Shown here: in pieces, positions 32,862-43,400 of the stretch | Layout of the letters: each line of letters opens with the position of its first letter | Numbering within the stretch: the stretch's first letter is position 1 | NCBI RefSeq assembly: GCF_900167115.1 | Contig: NZ_FUXZ01000002.1 | Span: forward strand, 1 to 64,000 | DNA length: 64,000 nt | Source of the DNA: Eubacterium uniforme | GTDB lineage: Bacteria > Bacillota > Clostridia > Lachnospirales > Lachnospiraceae | Direction of reading: 5' to 3' | Position numbers and translations under genes: made by a program | The notes under the pieces: generated by a model | What the model saw: the letters and a program-made list of their open reading frames with translations, nothing else | Told to the model about the DNA's origin: nothing | Databases searched by the model: none

Positions 32862-35093
32862 ATGAAAGCTAAATCAAAAGCTTATGACTATATGAATTGG
32901 AGGGAAATTGAAGGGATTCTATATTCGGATATTGATTATCCGTATAATGTATTAGGACCTAGAGAAACAAAAAAGGGGTTGCTTATTCAGGTTTTTAGAC
33001 CGGATGCAGTTAATTCCTATGTAATCCTTGAAGAAGACAAGGTAAAGGTTGAGATGGAACTTATGGATGATGCAGGTTATTTTGCTTGTTTGATTCCAAA
33101 GACCAAGATGCAAAAATATAAGGTTTTATCAGTATATGAGGATAAATCTGAGTATTTAGATTATGATCCATATGAGTTTAAGATAGAACTTGATGAAAGA
33201 GAAGTTAGTTCTTTTAATAATGGAATTAACTATGAAGTATATAATCTATTAGGTGCTCATCCAGATGAGGTTGATGGTGTTAAGGGAACGCGTTTTGCAG
33301 TATGGGCACCATTTGCCATGAGAGTATCAGTTGTTGGTGATTTTAATAACTGGGATGGAAGAAGTCATATGATGCAAAAACACTATGATTCTGGTATATT
33401 CTATCTTTTTATTCCTGGAGTTAAACCTGGTGATATTTATAAATTTGAAGTTCTAAAAAAGGGGAATAATCCTATTCTTAAGAGTGATCCTTATGGATTT
33501 GAATCTGAACTTCGTCCGGATAATGCTTCAATTGTAAGTGATATTGATAAGTTTAAATGGACAGATTCCAAATGGATTAAGTCAAGGGAAAAAGCATATG
33601 ATAAATATAAGGAAGATGCACTTGCTAAGCCTATTAGTATTTATGAAGTTCATTTAGGGTCATGGAGAAAGACTGAAGATGATGAATTCTTAAACTATAG
33701 GGATATAGCACCATTACTTGCTGATTATGTTAAGGATATGGGATATACTCATATAGAACTTATGCCTATTATGGAACATCCTCTTGATCAGTCATGGGGA
33801 TATCAGGTTACAGGATATTATGCTCCAACTAAGAGATATGGTACGCCTGAAGATTTTATGTATTTTATGAATTACATGCATAATGAGGGTATAGGCGTTA
33901 TCTTAGACTGGGTACCAGCACACTTCCCAAGAGATTCTTATGGTATGTCAGAATTTGATGGCTCATGCCTTTATGAACATGAAGATCCAAGACAGGGTAC
34001 GCATCCTGATTGGGGAACATTGATATATAATTACGGAAGACCAGAAGTTAGTAATTTCCTTATTGCGAATGCTTTATTCTGGGCTGAAGTATATCATGCT
34101 GATGGAATCAGAATGGATGCTGTAGCATCAATGCTTTACCTTGATTATGGTAAGAGTGATGGACAGTGGGTTGCTAACATGTATGGAGGTAATGAAAACC
34201 TTGATGCAATTGAGTTTATTAAACATTTGAATTCCATTATGCATAAGAGAAATAAAGGTGTATTTATGATTGCTGAAGAATCCACAGCTTGGTCAAATAT
34301 AACTACTGATCTTGAAGAAGATGGTATGGGATTTGATTTTAAGTGGAACATGGGATGGATGAATGATACACTTAGATACATGCAGACTGATCCATATTTT
34401 AGACATGAGCATTATGGTGAGTTGTTATTTAGCATGGTTTATGCATATAGTGAAAAATTCATGTTGGTATTATCTCATGATGAAGTAGTTCATGGTAAAA
34501 AGTCTCTTGTTGAAAAGATGCCTGGTAGTTTCGAGGATAAACTAAAGAATTTGAAAGCAATGCTTGGATTTTATTATACACATCCAGGTAAGAAACTTTT
34601 GTTTATGGGACAGGAATTTGCTCAGAGTAATGAATGGTGGGAAGGAAGAGAACTTGACTGGTTTAGTTTAGACATTGATTATAATAAGCAGATTCAGAAA
34701 TACGTTAAGGATTTAAATAGCTTATACACAAATGAAAAATCATTATATGAACTTGATGAATATAGTGAGGGCTTTGAATGGATTAATAATATTTCGGCGG
34801 ATGAAAGTATTATCGTATTTACTAGAAATGGCGTTGATCCATATGATAGATTACTTGTTGTTTGTAATTTTGATACAATTGCTCGTGAAAATTATAAGAT
34901 TGGTGTTCCGTATGATGGTGGATATAAGGAAATCTTTAATAGTGATGCAAAGGTTTATGGTGGTGAAGGTTTTGTTAATGGTAGAATAAAGAAATCCAAA
35001 GTGGATGAATGTGATGGAAGAAGAGATTCAATTAGAATTAAGGTTCCAGCACTAGGTATTTCTATCTTTAGATATGTTCCGCCTAAAAAATAG
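32862..35093 (+). CDS. glgB: 1,4-alpha-glucan branching enzyme
   Basis: 743 residues. It forms alpha-1,6 branches in glycogen. A first N-terminal beta domain (about 1-120) is followed by a CBM48-type domain (TRFAVWAPFAMRVSVVGDF) and the GH13 barrel. Visible catalytic segments are GIRMDAVASMLYLDYG (nucleophile Asp), MIAEEST (acid Glu) and LSHDEVVHGK. The start at 32862 has GAGGTG 8 nt upstream; an earlier GTG at 32847 has no ribosome site. No other glycogen gene (glgA, glgC, glgP) lies in the window. Confidence 0.95.
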   Translation: MKAKSKAYDYMNWREIEGILYSDIDYPYNVLGPRETKKGLLIQVFRPDAVNSYVILEEDKVKVEMELMDDAGYFACLIPKTKMQKYKVLSVYEDKSEYLDYDPYEFKIELDEREVSSFNNGINYEVYNLLGAHPDEVDGVKGTRFAVWAPFAMRVSVVGDFNNWDGRSHMMQKHYDSGIFYLFIPGVKPGDIYKFEVLKKGNNPILKSDPYGFESELRPDNASIVSDIDKFKWTDSKWIKSREKAYDKYKEDALAKPISIYEVHLGSWRKTEDDEFLNYRDIAPLLADYVKDMGYTHIELMPIMEHPLDQSWGYQVTGYYAPTKRYGTPEDFMYFMNYMHNEGIGVILDWVPAHFPRDSYGMSEFDGSCLYEHEDPRQGTHPDWGTLIYNYGRPEVSNFLIANALFWAEVYHADGIRMDAVASMLYLDYGKSDGQWVANMYGGNENLDAIEFIKHLNSIMHKRNKGVFMIAEESTAWSNITTDLEEDGMGFDFKWNMGWMNDTLRYMQTDPYFRHEHYGELLFSMVYAYSEKFMLVLSHDEVVHGKKSLVEKMPGSFEDKLKNLKAMLGFYYTHPGKKLLFMGQEFAQSNEWWEGRELDWFSLDIDYNKQIQKYVKDLNSLYTNEKSLYELDEYSEGFEWINNISADESIIVFTRNGVDPYDRLLVVCNFDTIARENYKIGVPYDGGYKEIFNSDAKVYGGEGFVNGRIKKSKVDECDGRRDSIRIKVPALGISIFRYVPPKK

Positions 35094-35132
35094 AGTATAA
35101 ATGATAAATAAAAATAGAAGAGTGAGGATAAT

Positions 35133-35993
35133 ATGAATCAGAACATGATGTTAGCTGATGCTACATTCTCAGAGGCCATGGTTGAAAAATACATGGATAA
35201 AACAATTGATTTTGGTATTAACATACTTATTGCTTTAGCAATTTTTGTGATTGGTAAGTATGTTATCAAATTCATTTTAAAATTTACAAAAAGATTATTT
35301 GACAGATCATCTATAGATGATGCTGTGGGAAACTTTATAAATTCTTTATTAAGGGTAATTTTATATGGTGTTTTAATCATAATTATATGTGATAAAGTTG
35401 GAATTCAAACAACATCATTTATTGCATTACTTACATCTGCAGGACTTGCAATTGGTTTAGCACTTCAGGGAAGTTTAGCAAATTTTGCAGGTGGTGTGTT
35501 GATTTTGATTATGAAACCATTTGTTCTAGGAGACTATATTAGAACTGATCTAGGTGAAGGTGAAGTTATTAATATTGATATCTTTTATACAACACTTGTT
35601 ACACTTGAAAATCTTAAGGTTAAAATTCCTAACGGAAAGTTAGCAGATGTTTCAATAACAAATGTTACTGGTAACGATAAACGTCTTATTAGAATAAGAG
35701 TATCAATAGCTTACGACAGTGATATTAAACTTGCAAGGGAAGCGCTTACTGATTTAATCAACTCTCATAAGTTGGTTATTGATGATGAGAAAAACAAGGT
35801 TGTTGTGGCTGAATTATGTGATAGCCACATATTACTTGAAGTCAGAGCAATGACGAAAATTGATGATTATTGGGATGCGTATTTTGACATAAACGAAAAT
35901 ATTAAGAATAGATTGGATAGCGTTGGAGTGGTTATTCCATTTAATCAGTTAGACGTTCATTTAAATCAGATTGGAGCTAAAAATAATGGTTAA
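35133..35993 (+). CDS. mscS: Small-conductance mechanosensitive channel (MscS family)
   Basis: 286 residues. Three membrane helices (about 28-48, 65-90, 98-128) lead to the pore-lining helix, visible as the Gly/Ala-rich LAIGLALQGSLANFAGG. Then come a beta domain (IRTDLGEGEVINIDIFYTT) and the C-terminal alpha/beta domain ending FNQLDVHLNQ. It releases solutes on osmotic downshock. The next gene overlaps its stop by 8 bp. Confidence 0.93.
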   Translation: MNQNMMLADATFSEAMVEKYMDKTIDFGINILIALAIFVIGKYVIKFILKFTKRLFDRSSIDDAVGNFINSLLRVILYGVLIIIICDKVGIQTTSFIALLTSAGLAIGLALQGSLANFAGGVLILIMKPFVLGDYIRTDLGEGEVINIDIFYTTLVTLENLKVKIPNGKLADVSITNVTGNDKRLIRIRVSIAYDSDIKLAREALTDLINSHKLVIDDEKNKVVVAELCDSHILLEVRAMTKIDDYWDAYFDINENIKNRLDSVGVVIPFNQLDVHLNQIGAKNNG

Positions 35994-36489
35994 GAAATTA
36001 GTATCAAAACTATTAAGTATGTTATCAGGATTGCCTGAGGAATTAGTGATTTTTATAATTTCCATGATTCCTATTTTGGAACTTAGAGGAGGACTTGTAG
36101 CTGCTTCAGCTTTAAAAATTCCAATGTATAAGGCAATAGGTATTTGTTTTATTGGAAATTTGATTCCAATTCCATTCATATTATTGTTGATTACACCTAT
36201 ATTTGACTGGCTTAAAGGTACAAAACTAGTTAAAAAGCATATAGAAAAGTTAGAAGAAAAAGCTATGAGTAAGAGTGATACAATTCAGAAATATGAGTTT
36301 ATAGGATTGGTATTATTTGTTGGAATTCCTCTTCCAGGAACTGGAGCTTGGACTGGTTCACTTATTGCTGCATTACTAGACATAAAGTTTAAAAAGGCAT
36401 TCCCAGCCATAGTTATAGGACTCTTAATGGCGACAACAATTATGTGTTCTTTAAGTTATGGTTTACCTTGGGTTTTACATAACCTTTAA
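35986..36489 (+). CDS. Small multidrug export-type membrane protein (COG2426)
   Basis: 167 residues with about four hydrophobic segments. It shows SMIPILELRGGLVAA and FVGIPLPGTGAWTGSLIAALLD, the two conserved re-entrant-type motifs of the Sm_multidrug_ex family. The actual substrate of this family is not established. ATG at 35986 has TTGGAG 9 nt upstream and overlaps the mscS stop, so the two are coupled. Confidence 0.85.
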   Translation: MVKKLVSKLLSMLSGLPEELVIFIISMIPILELRGGLVAASALKIPMYKAIGICFIGNLIPIPFILLLITPIFDWLKGTKLVKKHIEKLEEKAMSKSDTIQKYEFIGLVLFVGIPLPGTGAWTGSLIAALLDIKFKKAFPAIVIGLLMATTIMCSLSYGLPWVLHNL

Positions 36490-36491
36490 TA

Positions 36492-36518
36492 TTGACTTTT
36501 TTGGCATATAATTATAAA
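36492..36518 (+). promoter_or_regulatory. Weak promoter candidate before the anchored exported protein
   Basis: TTGACT (36492-36497) and TATAAA (36513-36518), with a short 15-bp spacer. An alternative pair is TTGGCA (36501-36506) with GTTAAT (36524-36529), spacer 17. Either would serve the gene at 36581. Confidence 0.35.
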
Positions 36519-36580
36519 ATTATGTTAATAATATAATTACAAAAATTAACCATACAATTAAAAAAATAAGGAGAGAATAT

Positions 36581-37429
36581 ATGGTAAAATTACATAACTT
36601 TAAACACTTGGCTGTCGTATTAGCTTCAGTTGTTTGCTTGCTTGTTTTTTCTACAATTGCTTATGCAGATGGCACTAGCGGTGATTATGTAACTGAATAT
36701 AGAACTAATATGGCTAACCTTAGAATGAATAATAGCCAGAAGCTCATTACTGCTATGGAAAAAGGACTTGAAGATAATAACGACAGAGAGCTTAAGATTG
36801 CTAAGTATTCAATCAAAAAGGCATATACAGACATATTAACAAAAGAGATGATGATCAAGTCATATAGTGAGTGGAAAAACTTCGAGAGTATGAAAACTGA
36901 CTCTATGGAGTGGATTATTCCTATTGAAAACGAATCAGGTAAAAAGGGGTACGCTGTTTTAGTTAGAGAGGGATATGATTTCAAACTTGAAGAAGTGATT
37001 ATTGATGAGGAATCACCAAGACTTGAAATAGATGTAGATGAAGTTGCAGCTATTGTTCAGGGAAATTCAGATGGAGGCGTTACAGATTGTGGCGTTTATT
37101 ATTCAAAATTATATAAAACATCATTGGTATACTGGAATGATAATGATGGATTATTTGTAGTTCCATATAGTGAAATTTCAGGTAAATGCAAGATTAAAAA
37201 TGGCGATATTTATACACTTTCTGATTACATGACTCAGATGAATAAAGTATTTGATGAGAATCGTTATAAAGAAGGTTCTTACAAATTGGCTTACAGAATT
37301 CACTTTGTACAAATCGGTGGTGTTGTAGCATTTGCTTTGGCATTCTCTTATCTAGCAACTAGTGGTATTAGAAGAAGAATTAAAACTAAGATTGCTAAGA
37401 AGAGACTTGCAAAAAAATATGATGATTAG
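36581..37429 (+). CDS. Exported, C-terminally membrane-anchored protein, unknown
   Basis: 282 residues. A signal peptide (residues 1-29, ending STIAYADG) precedes an extracytoplasmic domain of about 210 residues, a single membrane helix (IGGVVAFALAFSYLATSG, about 247-264) and a basic cytoplasmic tail (IRRRIKTKIAKKRLAKK). The external part contains IIPIENESGKKGYAVLV and LVYWNDNDGLFVVPYSE, with no known family. AAGGAG precedes the start. It is probably monocistronic, ending in a terminator shared with gltA. Confidence 0.6.
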   Translation: MVKLHNFKHLAVVLASVVCLLVFSTIAYADGTSGDYVTEYRTNMANLRMNNSQKLITAMEKGLEDNNDRELKIAKYSIKKAYTDILTKEMMIKSYSEWKNFESMKTDSMEWIIPIENESGKKGYAVLVREGYDFKLEEVIIDEESPRLEIDVDEVAAIVQGNSDGGVTDCGVYYSKLYKTSLVYWNDNDGLFVVPYSEISGKCKIKNGDIYTLSDYMTQMNKVFDENRYKEGSYKLAYRIHFVQIGGVVAFALAFSYLATSGIRRRIKTKIAKKRLAKKYDD

Positions 37430-37443
37430 TGTATATATAGTTT

Positions 37444-37485
37444 AAAAAAATCAGTTATGAAATTCAATTCATAACTGATTTTTTA
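37444..37485. terminator. Bidirectional terminator
   Basis: AAATCAGTTATGAA pairs with TTCATAACTGATTT around an ATTCAA loop (arms about 37444-37461 and 37468-37484). A-runs and T-runs lie on the two sides. It ends the plus-strand exported-protein gene and the minus-strand citrate synthase gene. Confidence 0.88.
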
Positions 37486-37508
37486 TTATCATAATAAATC
37501 TAATATAT

Positions 37509-38876
37509 TTAATCTCTATCGTTAAGTGGTACATAATCTGTACGTTCAATAACATTTTTAAATGCTGGTCTGTAAATTCTATTTTTATTAATTAATTCTT
37601 CAATTCTATGAGCTGACCAACCAGAAATTCTTGCAATTGCAAAGAGTGGAGTATAAAGCTCTTCAGGAAGATTGAGCATTCTATATACGAAACCACTATA
37701 AAAATCGATGTTTGCGCTGACACCTTTGTAGATGTGTCTTTCTTCACCAATAACAATAGGAGCAATCTTTTCAACGTTTGAATAAAGAGCAAATTCTTCA
37801 TCCATTCCTTTTTCTTTTGCAAGTGATTCAACGAATCCTCTAAATACTCTTGCTCTTGGATCGGAAATAGAATAAACAGCATGTCCCATACCATAAATGA
37901 GACCAGCTTTATCAAATACTTCCTTGTTTAAGATTTTTCTTAAATATTCTTTAATAGCTTCTTCATCTTGCCAGTCAGAAATATTATTTTTAATATCATC
38001 GAACATCTGAATAACCTTGATGTTTGCACCGCCATGTTTTGGCCCTTTAAGTGAACCAAGAGAAGCAGAAACAGCTGAATATGTATCAGTTCCTGATGAT
38101 GTAACAACATGGTTTGTAAATGTTGAGTTGTTACCACCACCATGTTCTGCATGAAGAACTAAAGCAAGATCTAATACTTTAGCTTCAAGTGGTGTAAATT
38201 TATGGTTTCTCCTAAGCATTCTTAAGATGTTTTCTGATGTTGAATACTTTCTATCAGGAGATATAATATACAAGCTCTTATCAAGATGATAATGTCTATA
38301 TGCCTGATAACTATAAACTGATAAAAGAGGGAACTGAGATATTAACTGTAATGACTGTCTAAGTACATTAGGAACAGAAATATCATCTGCCTTATCATCA
38401 TACGAATATAGCATCAAAACACTTCGAGCAAGTGAGTTCATCATGTCGTGGCTTGGAGCCTTCATAATTACATCTCTTGTAAAACTTGGAGGTAGTGATC
38501 GATAGTAGGCTAATAAATTACAGAAGTTATCTAACTCGTTTTTATCAGGTAACTTTCCGAAAAGAAGAAGATAAGTAACTTCTTCGAAGCCGAATCTGTC
38601 TTCTGATAAGAATCCATTAACAATCTCTTCGACATCAATACCGCGATAGTATAATTTACCATCTATAGGAACTTGCTTTCCGTCTTTCATAATATAAGAC
38701 TGAACATCACCAATCTCAGTAAGTCCAACAAGAACACCCTTTCCATTGATATCACGAAGACCACGTTTTACGTCGTATTTACTGTATAAACTAGGATTAA
38801 TTGCACCGTTGTTGGTACAGATTTCTGATAGCCTAAGTATTTCAGGCGTAATTTCCGTATAGGAATTCATTGTCAT
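37509..38876 (-). CDS. gltA: Citrate synthase
   Basis: 455 residues. It condenses acetyl-CoA with oxaloacetate. Catalytic segments: LHAEHGGGNNSTFTNHVV (first His), GPKHGGANIKVI, GMGHAVYSISDPRARVFRG (second His) and SANIDFYSGFVY (Asp). The start at 38876 has AAGGAGG 6 nt upstream. At 455 residues it is slightly longer than most bacterial enzymes because of an N-terminal extension (TPEILRLSEICTNNGAINPS). No aconitase or isocitrate dehydrogenase gene is adjacent. In such anaerobes it usually serves glutamate synthesis. Confidence 0.95.
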   Translation of the reverse strand: MTMNSYTEITPEILRLSEICTNNGAINPSLYSKYDVKRGLRDINGKGVLVGLTEIGDVQSYIMKDGKQVPIDGKLYYRGIDVEEIVNGFLSEDRFGFEEVTYLLLFGKLPDKNELDNFCNLLAYYRSLPPSFTRDVIMKAPSHDMMNSLARSVLMLYSYDDKADDISVPNVLRQSLQLISQFPLLSVYSYQAYRHYHLDKSLYIISPDRKYSTSENILRMLRRNHKFTPLEAKVLDLALVLHAEHGGGNNSTFTNHVVTSSGTDTYSAVSASLGSLKGPKHGGANIKVIQMFDDIKNNISDWQDEEAIKEYLRKILNKEVFDKAGLIYGMGHAVYSISDPRARVFRGFVESLAKEKGMDEEFALYSNVEKIAPIVIGEERHIYKGVSANIDFYSGFVYRMLNLPEELYTPLFAIARISGWSAHRIEELINKNRIYRPAFKNVIERTDYVPLNDRD

Positions 38877-38933
38877 AGTGTGCCTCCTTACTACCCATAA
38901 CACAAATTATGAGTAAATATAAACTTAACACGT

Positions 38934-38962
38934 ATAATACCATATTTTGTAAATAAATACAA
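38934..38962 (-). promoter_or_regulatory. Promoter of gltA
   Basis: On the minus strand, TTGTAT (38962-38957), a 17-bp spacer and TATTAT (38939-38934), 58 bp before the start codon. Confidence 0.55.
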
Positions 38963-39061
38963 GGCATAACGTATACTTAAATGGTTGTAAATACGTATAG
39001 GAAACGATAATTTATTATACTCATATACTTAGGATTTCTTGTTTTATTTTTATATGATATA

Positions 39062-39070
39062 TGATATAAT
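39062..39070 (+). promoter_or_regulatory. Extended -10 promoter of rarA
   Basis: TGATATAAT (39062-39070) is a full extended -10. No good -35 box is at the right distance. It lies 54 bp before the rarA start. Confidence 0.5.
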
Positions 39071-39124
39071 GAAACGGAATGTATGTTGATTAGATGGGTT
39101 AGTGCGCCCTAATGAGAGGAAATT

Positions 39125-40447
39125 ATGGATCTTTTTGATTATATGAAGGAAGATACCTTGGAAAGTGAAGCTCCTTTAGCAGGTAGAATTAGACCGAAAA
39201 CACTTGATGAAGTTGTAGGGCAGGAGCATATTCTAGGTAAAGATAAATTATTATATCGTGCAATTATGGCAGATAAACTTGGTTCTATAATTTTTTATGG
39301 TCCACCAGGTACTGGTAAGACAACACTTGCTAAGGTTATTGCTAATACTACAAGCGCTAATTTTGTTCAACTTAATGCTACTGTTGCTGGAAAGAAGGAC
39401 ATGCAGGAAGTTATTGATGAAGCTAAAAAGACGCTTGGTATGTATGGTAAGAAAACAATATTATTTATTGATGAGATTCATAGATTTAATAAAGGACAGC
39501 AGGATTATTTGCTACCATATGTTGAAGATGGAACTGTTATCTTAATAGGCGCTACAACGGAGAACCCGTTTTTTGAAGTTAATGGAGCTTTGATTTCTAG
39601 ATCAAGAATTTTTGAATTAAAGCCTTTATCTAAAGAGAACATTAAAGAAATTGTAAAAAGAGCCATAACTGATAAAGAAAGAGGTCTTGGAAATTTTAAG
39701 GCTGTAATTGATGATGAAGCATTAGAATTTTTGGCAACCCTTTGTCAGGGAGATGCAAGATCTGCTCTTAATGCAATTGAATTAGGAGTACTTACTACAA
39801 CTCGTGGTGATGATGAAATTATTCATATTACGAAGGATGTTATTAGTGAGTGCATTCAAAAGAGAATAGTCAGATATGATAAAACAGGTGATAATCATTA
39901 TGATATTATTTCTGCGTTTATAAAAAGCATGAGAGGGTCAGACCCGGATGCTGTTATATTCTATTTGGCGAAGATGCTTTATGCAGGAGAAAGCATAGAG
40001 TTTATTGCAAGAAGAATTATGATTTGTGCTGCTGAAGATGTTGGACTTGCAGATCCTAAAGCATTAGAAATAGCTGTGTCATGCGCTGAAGCAGTGCATC
40101 AGCTTGGAATGCCAGAAGCAAGAATTCCACTTGCGGAGGCCGCACTTTATGTTGCTTGCGCACCTAAAAGTAATTCAGCAATTTGTGCAATAGATAAGGC
40201 ACTTTCATATGTTAAGAGTGAAGATACTGGGGAAGTACCTAATCATTTAAGAGACGCTCATTATGGTGGAGCTGCAAAACTTGGACATGGACTTGATTAT
40301 AAATATGCTCATGATTTTGATAAGCACTACGTAAAGCAACAATATTTACCTGATAAGGTGTTAGGTGAAAAGTTTTATAATCCAGGTGATAATGGATATG
40401 AGAAGGATATACAAGATTATTTTAAATGGATTAATTCCGATAAATAA
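39125..40447 (+). CDS. rarA: Replication-associated recombination protein A (AAA ATPase)
   Basis: 440 residues. It acts at stalled replication forks. Motifs: PLAGRIRPKTLDEVVGQEH at the N-terminus, Walker A GPPGTGKTTLAKV, Walker B LFIDEIHRFNKGQQDYLLP, sensor region IGATTENPFFEVN and the C-terminal MgsA domain (YGGAAKLGHGLDYKYAHDF). Length is normal. The DUF5717 gene follows after 22 bp, so the unknown cluster may share its transcript. Confidence 0.95.
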   Translation: MDLFDYMKEDTLESEAPLAGRIRPKTLDEVVGQEHILGKDKLLYRAIMADKLGSIIFYGPPGTGKTTLAKVIANTTSANFVQLNATVAGKKDMQEVIDEAKKTLGMYGKKTILFIDEIHRFNKGQQDYLLPYVEDGTVILIGATTENPFFEVNGALISRSRIFELKPLSKENIKEIVKRAITDKERGLGNFKAVIDDEALEFLATLCQGDARSALNAIELGVLTTTRGDDEIIHITKDVISECIQKRIVRYDKTGDNHYDIISAFIKSMRGSDPDAVIFYLAKMLYAGESIEFIARRIMICAAEDVGLADPKALEIAVSCAEAVHQLGMPEARIPLAEAALYVACAPKSNSAICAIDKALSYVKSEDTGEVPNHLRDAHYGGAAKLGHGLDYKYAHDFDKHYVKQQYLPDKVLGEKFYNPGDNGYEKDIQDYFKWINSDK

Positions 40448-40469
40448 TTATAACTAGGAGAAAGTTTTA

Positions 40470-43400
40470 ATGAAAGCGATAATTGACAAACTTGCTATAG
40501 GAACAGTTGAATATGATGTACCATCTCTTAAGTTATCTGAGACTGCCATTACAATTGATAGTCACGTAATGCAAACTTATGAGGGCGAATTTGTTGTTAG
40601 TAGCGATAGTAATGCTATCAAGGGGGTAGTATACTCATCGGATGAAAGATTTGTGATTGTTAATCCACAGTTTTCTGGTAAAGAGTGTACAATAAAATAT
40701 AAATTCATAACTAAAAACTGTAATCCACTTGAAAAGATTACAGGTCATATAGATATTATTTCTAACGGTGGTGAAGGCCAGATAGCATATGTTGTAAATG
40801 TGCTTGAAGATAGCCTTGAAACATCAATTGGTGAAGTGAAAAATTATTTTACTTTTACCAATCTTGTTCAGATGAATTATGATGAAGCAGTAAGAGTATT
40901 TGTTTCAGAAAGATTTAAGGAAGTATTATTAAGTGAAGATTTAAAGGGTGAAACTTTATATGATGCACTTATGAAGAATGCTAATAAGGAACTTGCGTTA
41001 GAGGAATTCCTTATTGCAATTGGAAAGAAAAAGCCAGTTGTATTATCTTTGTCTGAAACCTCACATTCATATAAAAATATTAATACATCATGCTCGGGTG
41101 AGTTTAAGATTGAAAAAGATACCTGGGGTTATGTAGATATTGATGTGGAAATTGAAGGTGCTTTCTTCCATAGTTGTAAAACTAAAATTAGGAAGGATGA
41201 CTTTAATGGTAATGTATTTGAATATAAATATGTTATTAGTTACAACATGCTTCATCCGGGAATTAACCTTGGAAAACTTATCTTTAAAACAAATAATCAA
41301 AGATTAGAGTTCGTTGTTAAAATCGAACTTGAAACAGAAAAACCAGTTGAAATTATTTCACAGTCACAGACTAGAAGAGATTTGGCTAAATTAACAAAGC
41401 TTTATCTTAATTTTAGAATGAACAGAATTAACATTACAAAGTGGGCTGATAGCGTTGTAATGGTAGTTGATGACATATTAGAGATAAATCCTGGTAATCA
41501 GATGGCAAAGGTTATGAAGGCTCAGGCCTTTTTATCTCTTAACAAGTGGGATGAGGCTGCTGATCTTCTTGATGAAATATCGGCCATTGTTATTCCTGAA
41601 AGAGAGAATAATGTAACTCAGTACTGTTATTATTTGTATGTACGTGCATTGTTTAAGAAGAGCGCAAAGTTTACAAAGGACATAGATAAGGAAATAAAAT
41701 CCTATTATGAAAGTGGTCATGATGATTGGCAAATACTTTGGATTTTAATGTATCTTAATGAAAGATATAAACAGAATCCATCACTTAAATATACCATGAT
41801 AAAAGATCATTGTAAGAATGGTTCACATAGTTCTGTTCTTTACTATGATGCTTTGCTTGTTCTTAATGAACAGCCAGGTTTATTAAGAGTATTAGATGAC
41901 TTTGAAATAAAAATTCTTATGTTTGGTAGTAGATGGAAGTTCATAAATGAAAAACTTGCAAGAAGATATGCTGAACTTGCATCTGAAGAAAAAGAATATA
42001 ATGATATTATTTGCAGAACATTAATGAACATATATGAAGAGACACCTCTTCCAGAAGTAGCACAAGCTATTTGTCAGGCGTTAATCATTGGCAGATTTGA
42101 TGATAAGAAGTATAATAAGTGGTTTGAAATTGGTGTTGAGAACAACGCAAGAATTACTAAGTTGTTCGAATATTATATGTATAGTTTAGACGATAAAAAG
42201 TATAAACAGTTACCGCTTTCAGTGTATAGATATTTTCACTTTAATGCTGATTCAATTCCTGATCAGAAGAGTTTCTTGTATGCAAATGTAATCGAGAATA
42301 GAAAAGCATTTCCAGAAGTATATGAAGATTATAAGGATATTATTAGTAAGTATGGTCTTGATATGCTAAAAGAAGGAAAGACAGATAAGCACTTAGCAAT
42401 AATTTATGATCATATTTTAAATAAAGATTATGTGGATAAAGAAAGTGCAACGAAGCTTGCAAGTGTTATAAATTCATACGAAGTAACAGTTGATAATGAA
42501 AACATTAATGAAGTAATTGTTGTTCATAAGGAAAAGGTTAGTGAGGTTAGAAAGTACGTATATGATGGTAGTGCTATAGTTGAGTTATATACTGAAGAAC
42601 CTATTATTCTTTTCGCTGATGCAAGTGGTAATAGATATTCACAAAGTATTGATTATAAATTAACTAAGCTAAATAAGTTAGATGATTATCTTGATACATG
42701 TTTTGAACTTAGTCAGGATGATGAAAAACTTAAACTTCATTATGCTGAAAACTATATTAAATATCGAAATAATCCATTGCCGGATGTTGAAATATTTAAG
42801 AATATTTTAGAGATACATTCTTTAAGAAGCGGATATAGAAGAGAAGTTATGGGTGACATCATAGATTATTATTATGATAATTTTGATGGTACATTCTTAG
42901 ATGATTATTTAACTTCACTTGATGTTTCAAATATGTATCCTAATACATGCATAAAGACTATTGAAATGATGATTACAAGAGGTCTATATAAGGAAGCATA
43001 CTCATTGTTACAAACATGGGGATATAAAAAGATTTCTGTAAAGCTTCTTGTGGCATGGGTTGATTATATAATTGAAGACATTGAATATGAACTTGATGAT
43101 TTAGTACTTAAAGTATGCGAGTTTATATTTAAAAAGGGTAATACTGATGAAATAATAATTAAGTATTTGTATAAGTACTATTATGGTACTATCCCTGAAA
43201 TGATGAAACTCTTTAAGATTGGTGTTGAACTTGCTAATGAATCTGAAGAGTATAGGAATGAACTTTCACCTGATATTATGGAACGTTTATTAGTTCAAAT
43301 GATGTTTGAGTCATTTAAGGGTAATGAACTTTATGAAGTATTTAAGTATTATTATCCAAGTGGTATTGCAAGAAAACTTAAAAATGCATTCTTTACATAT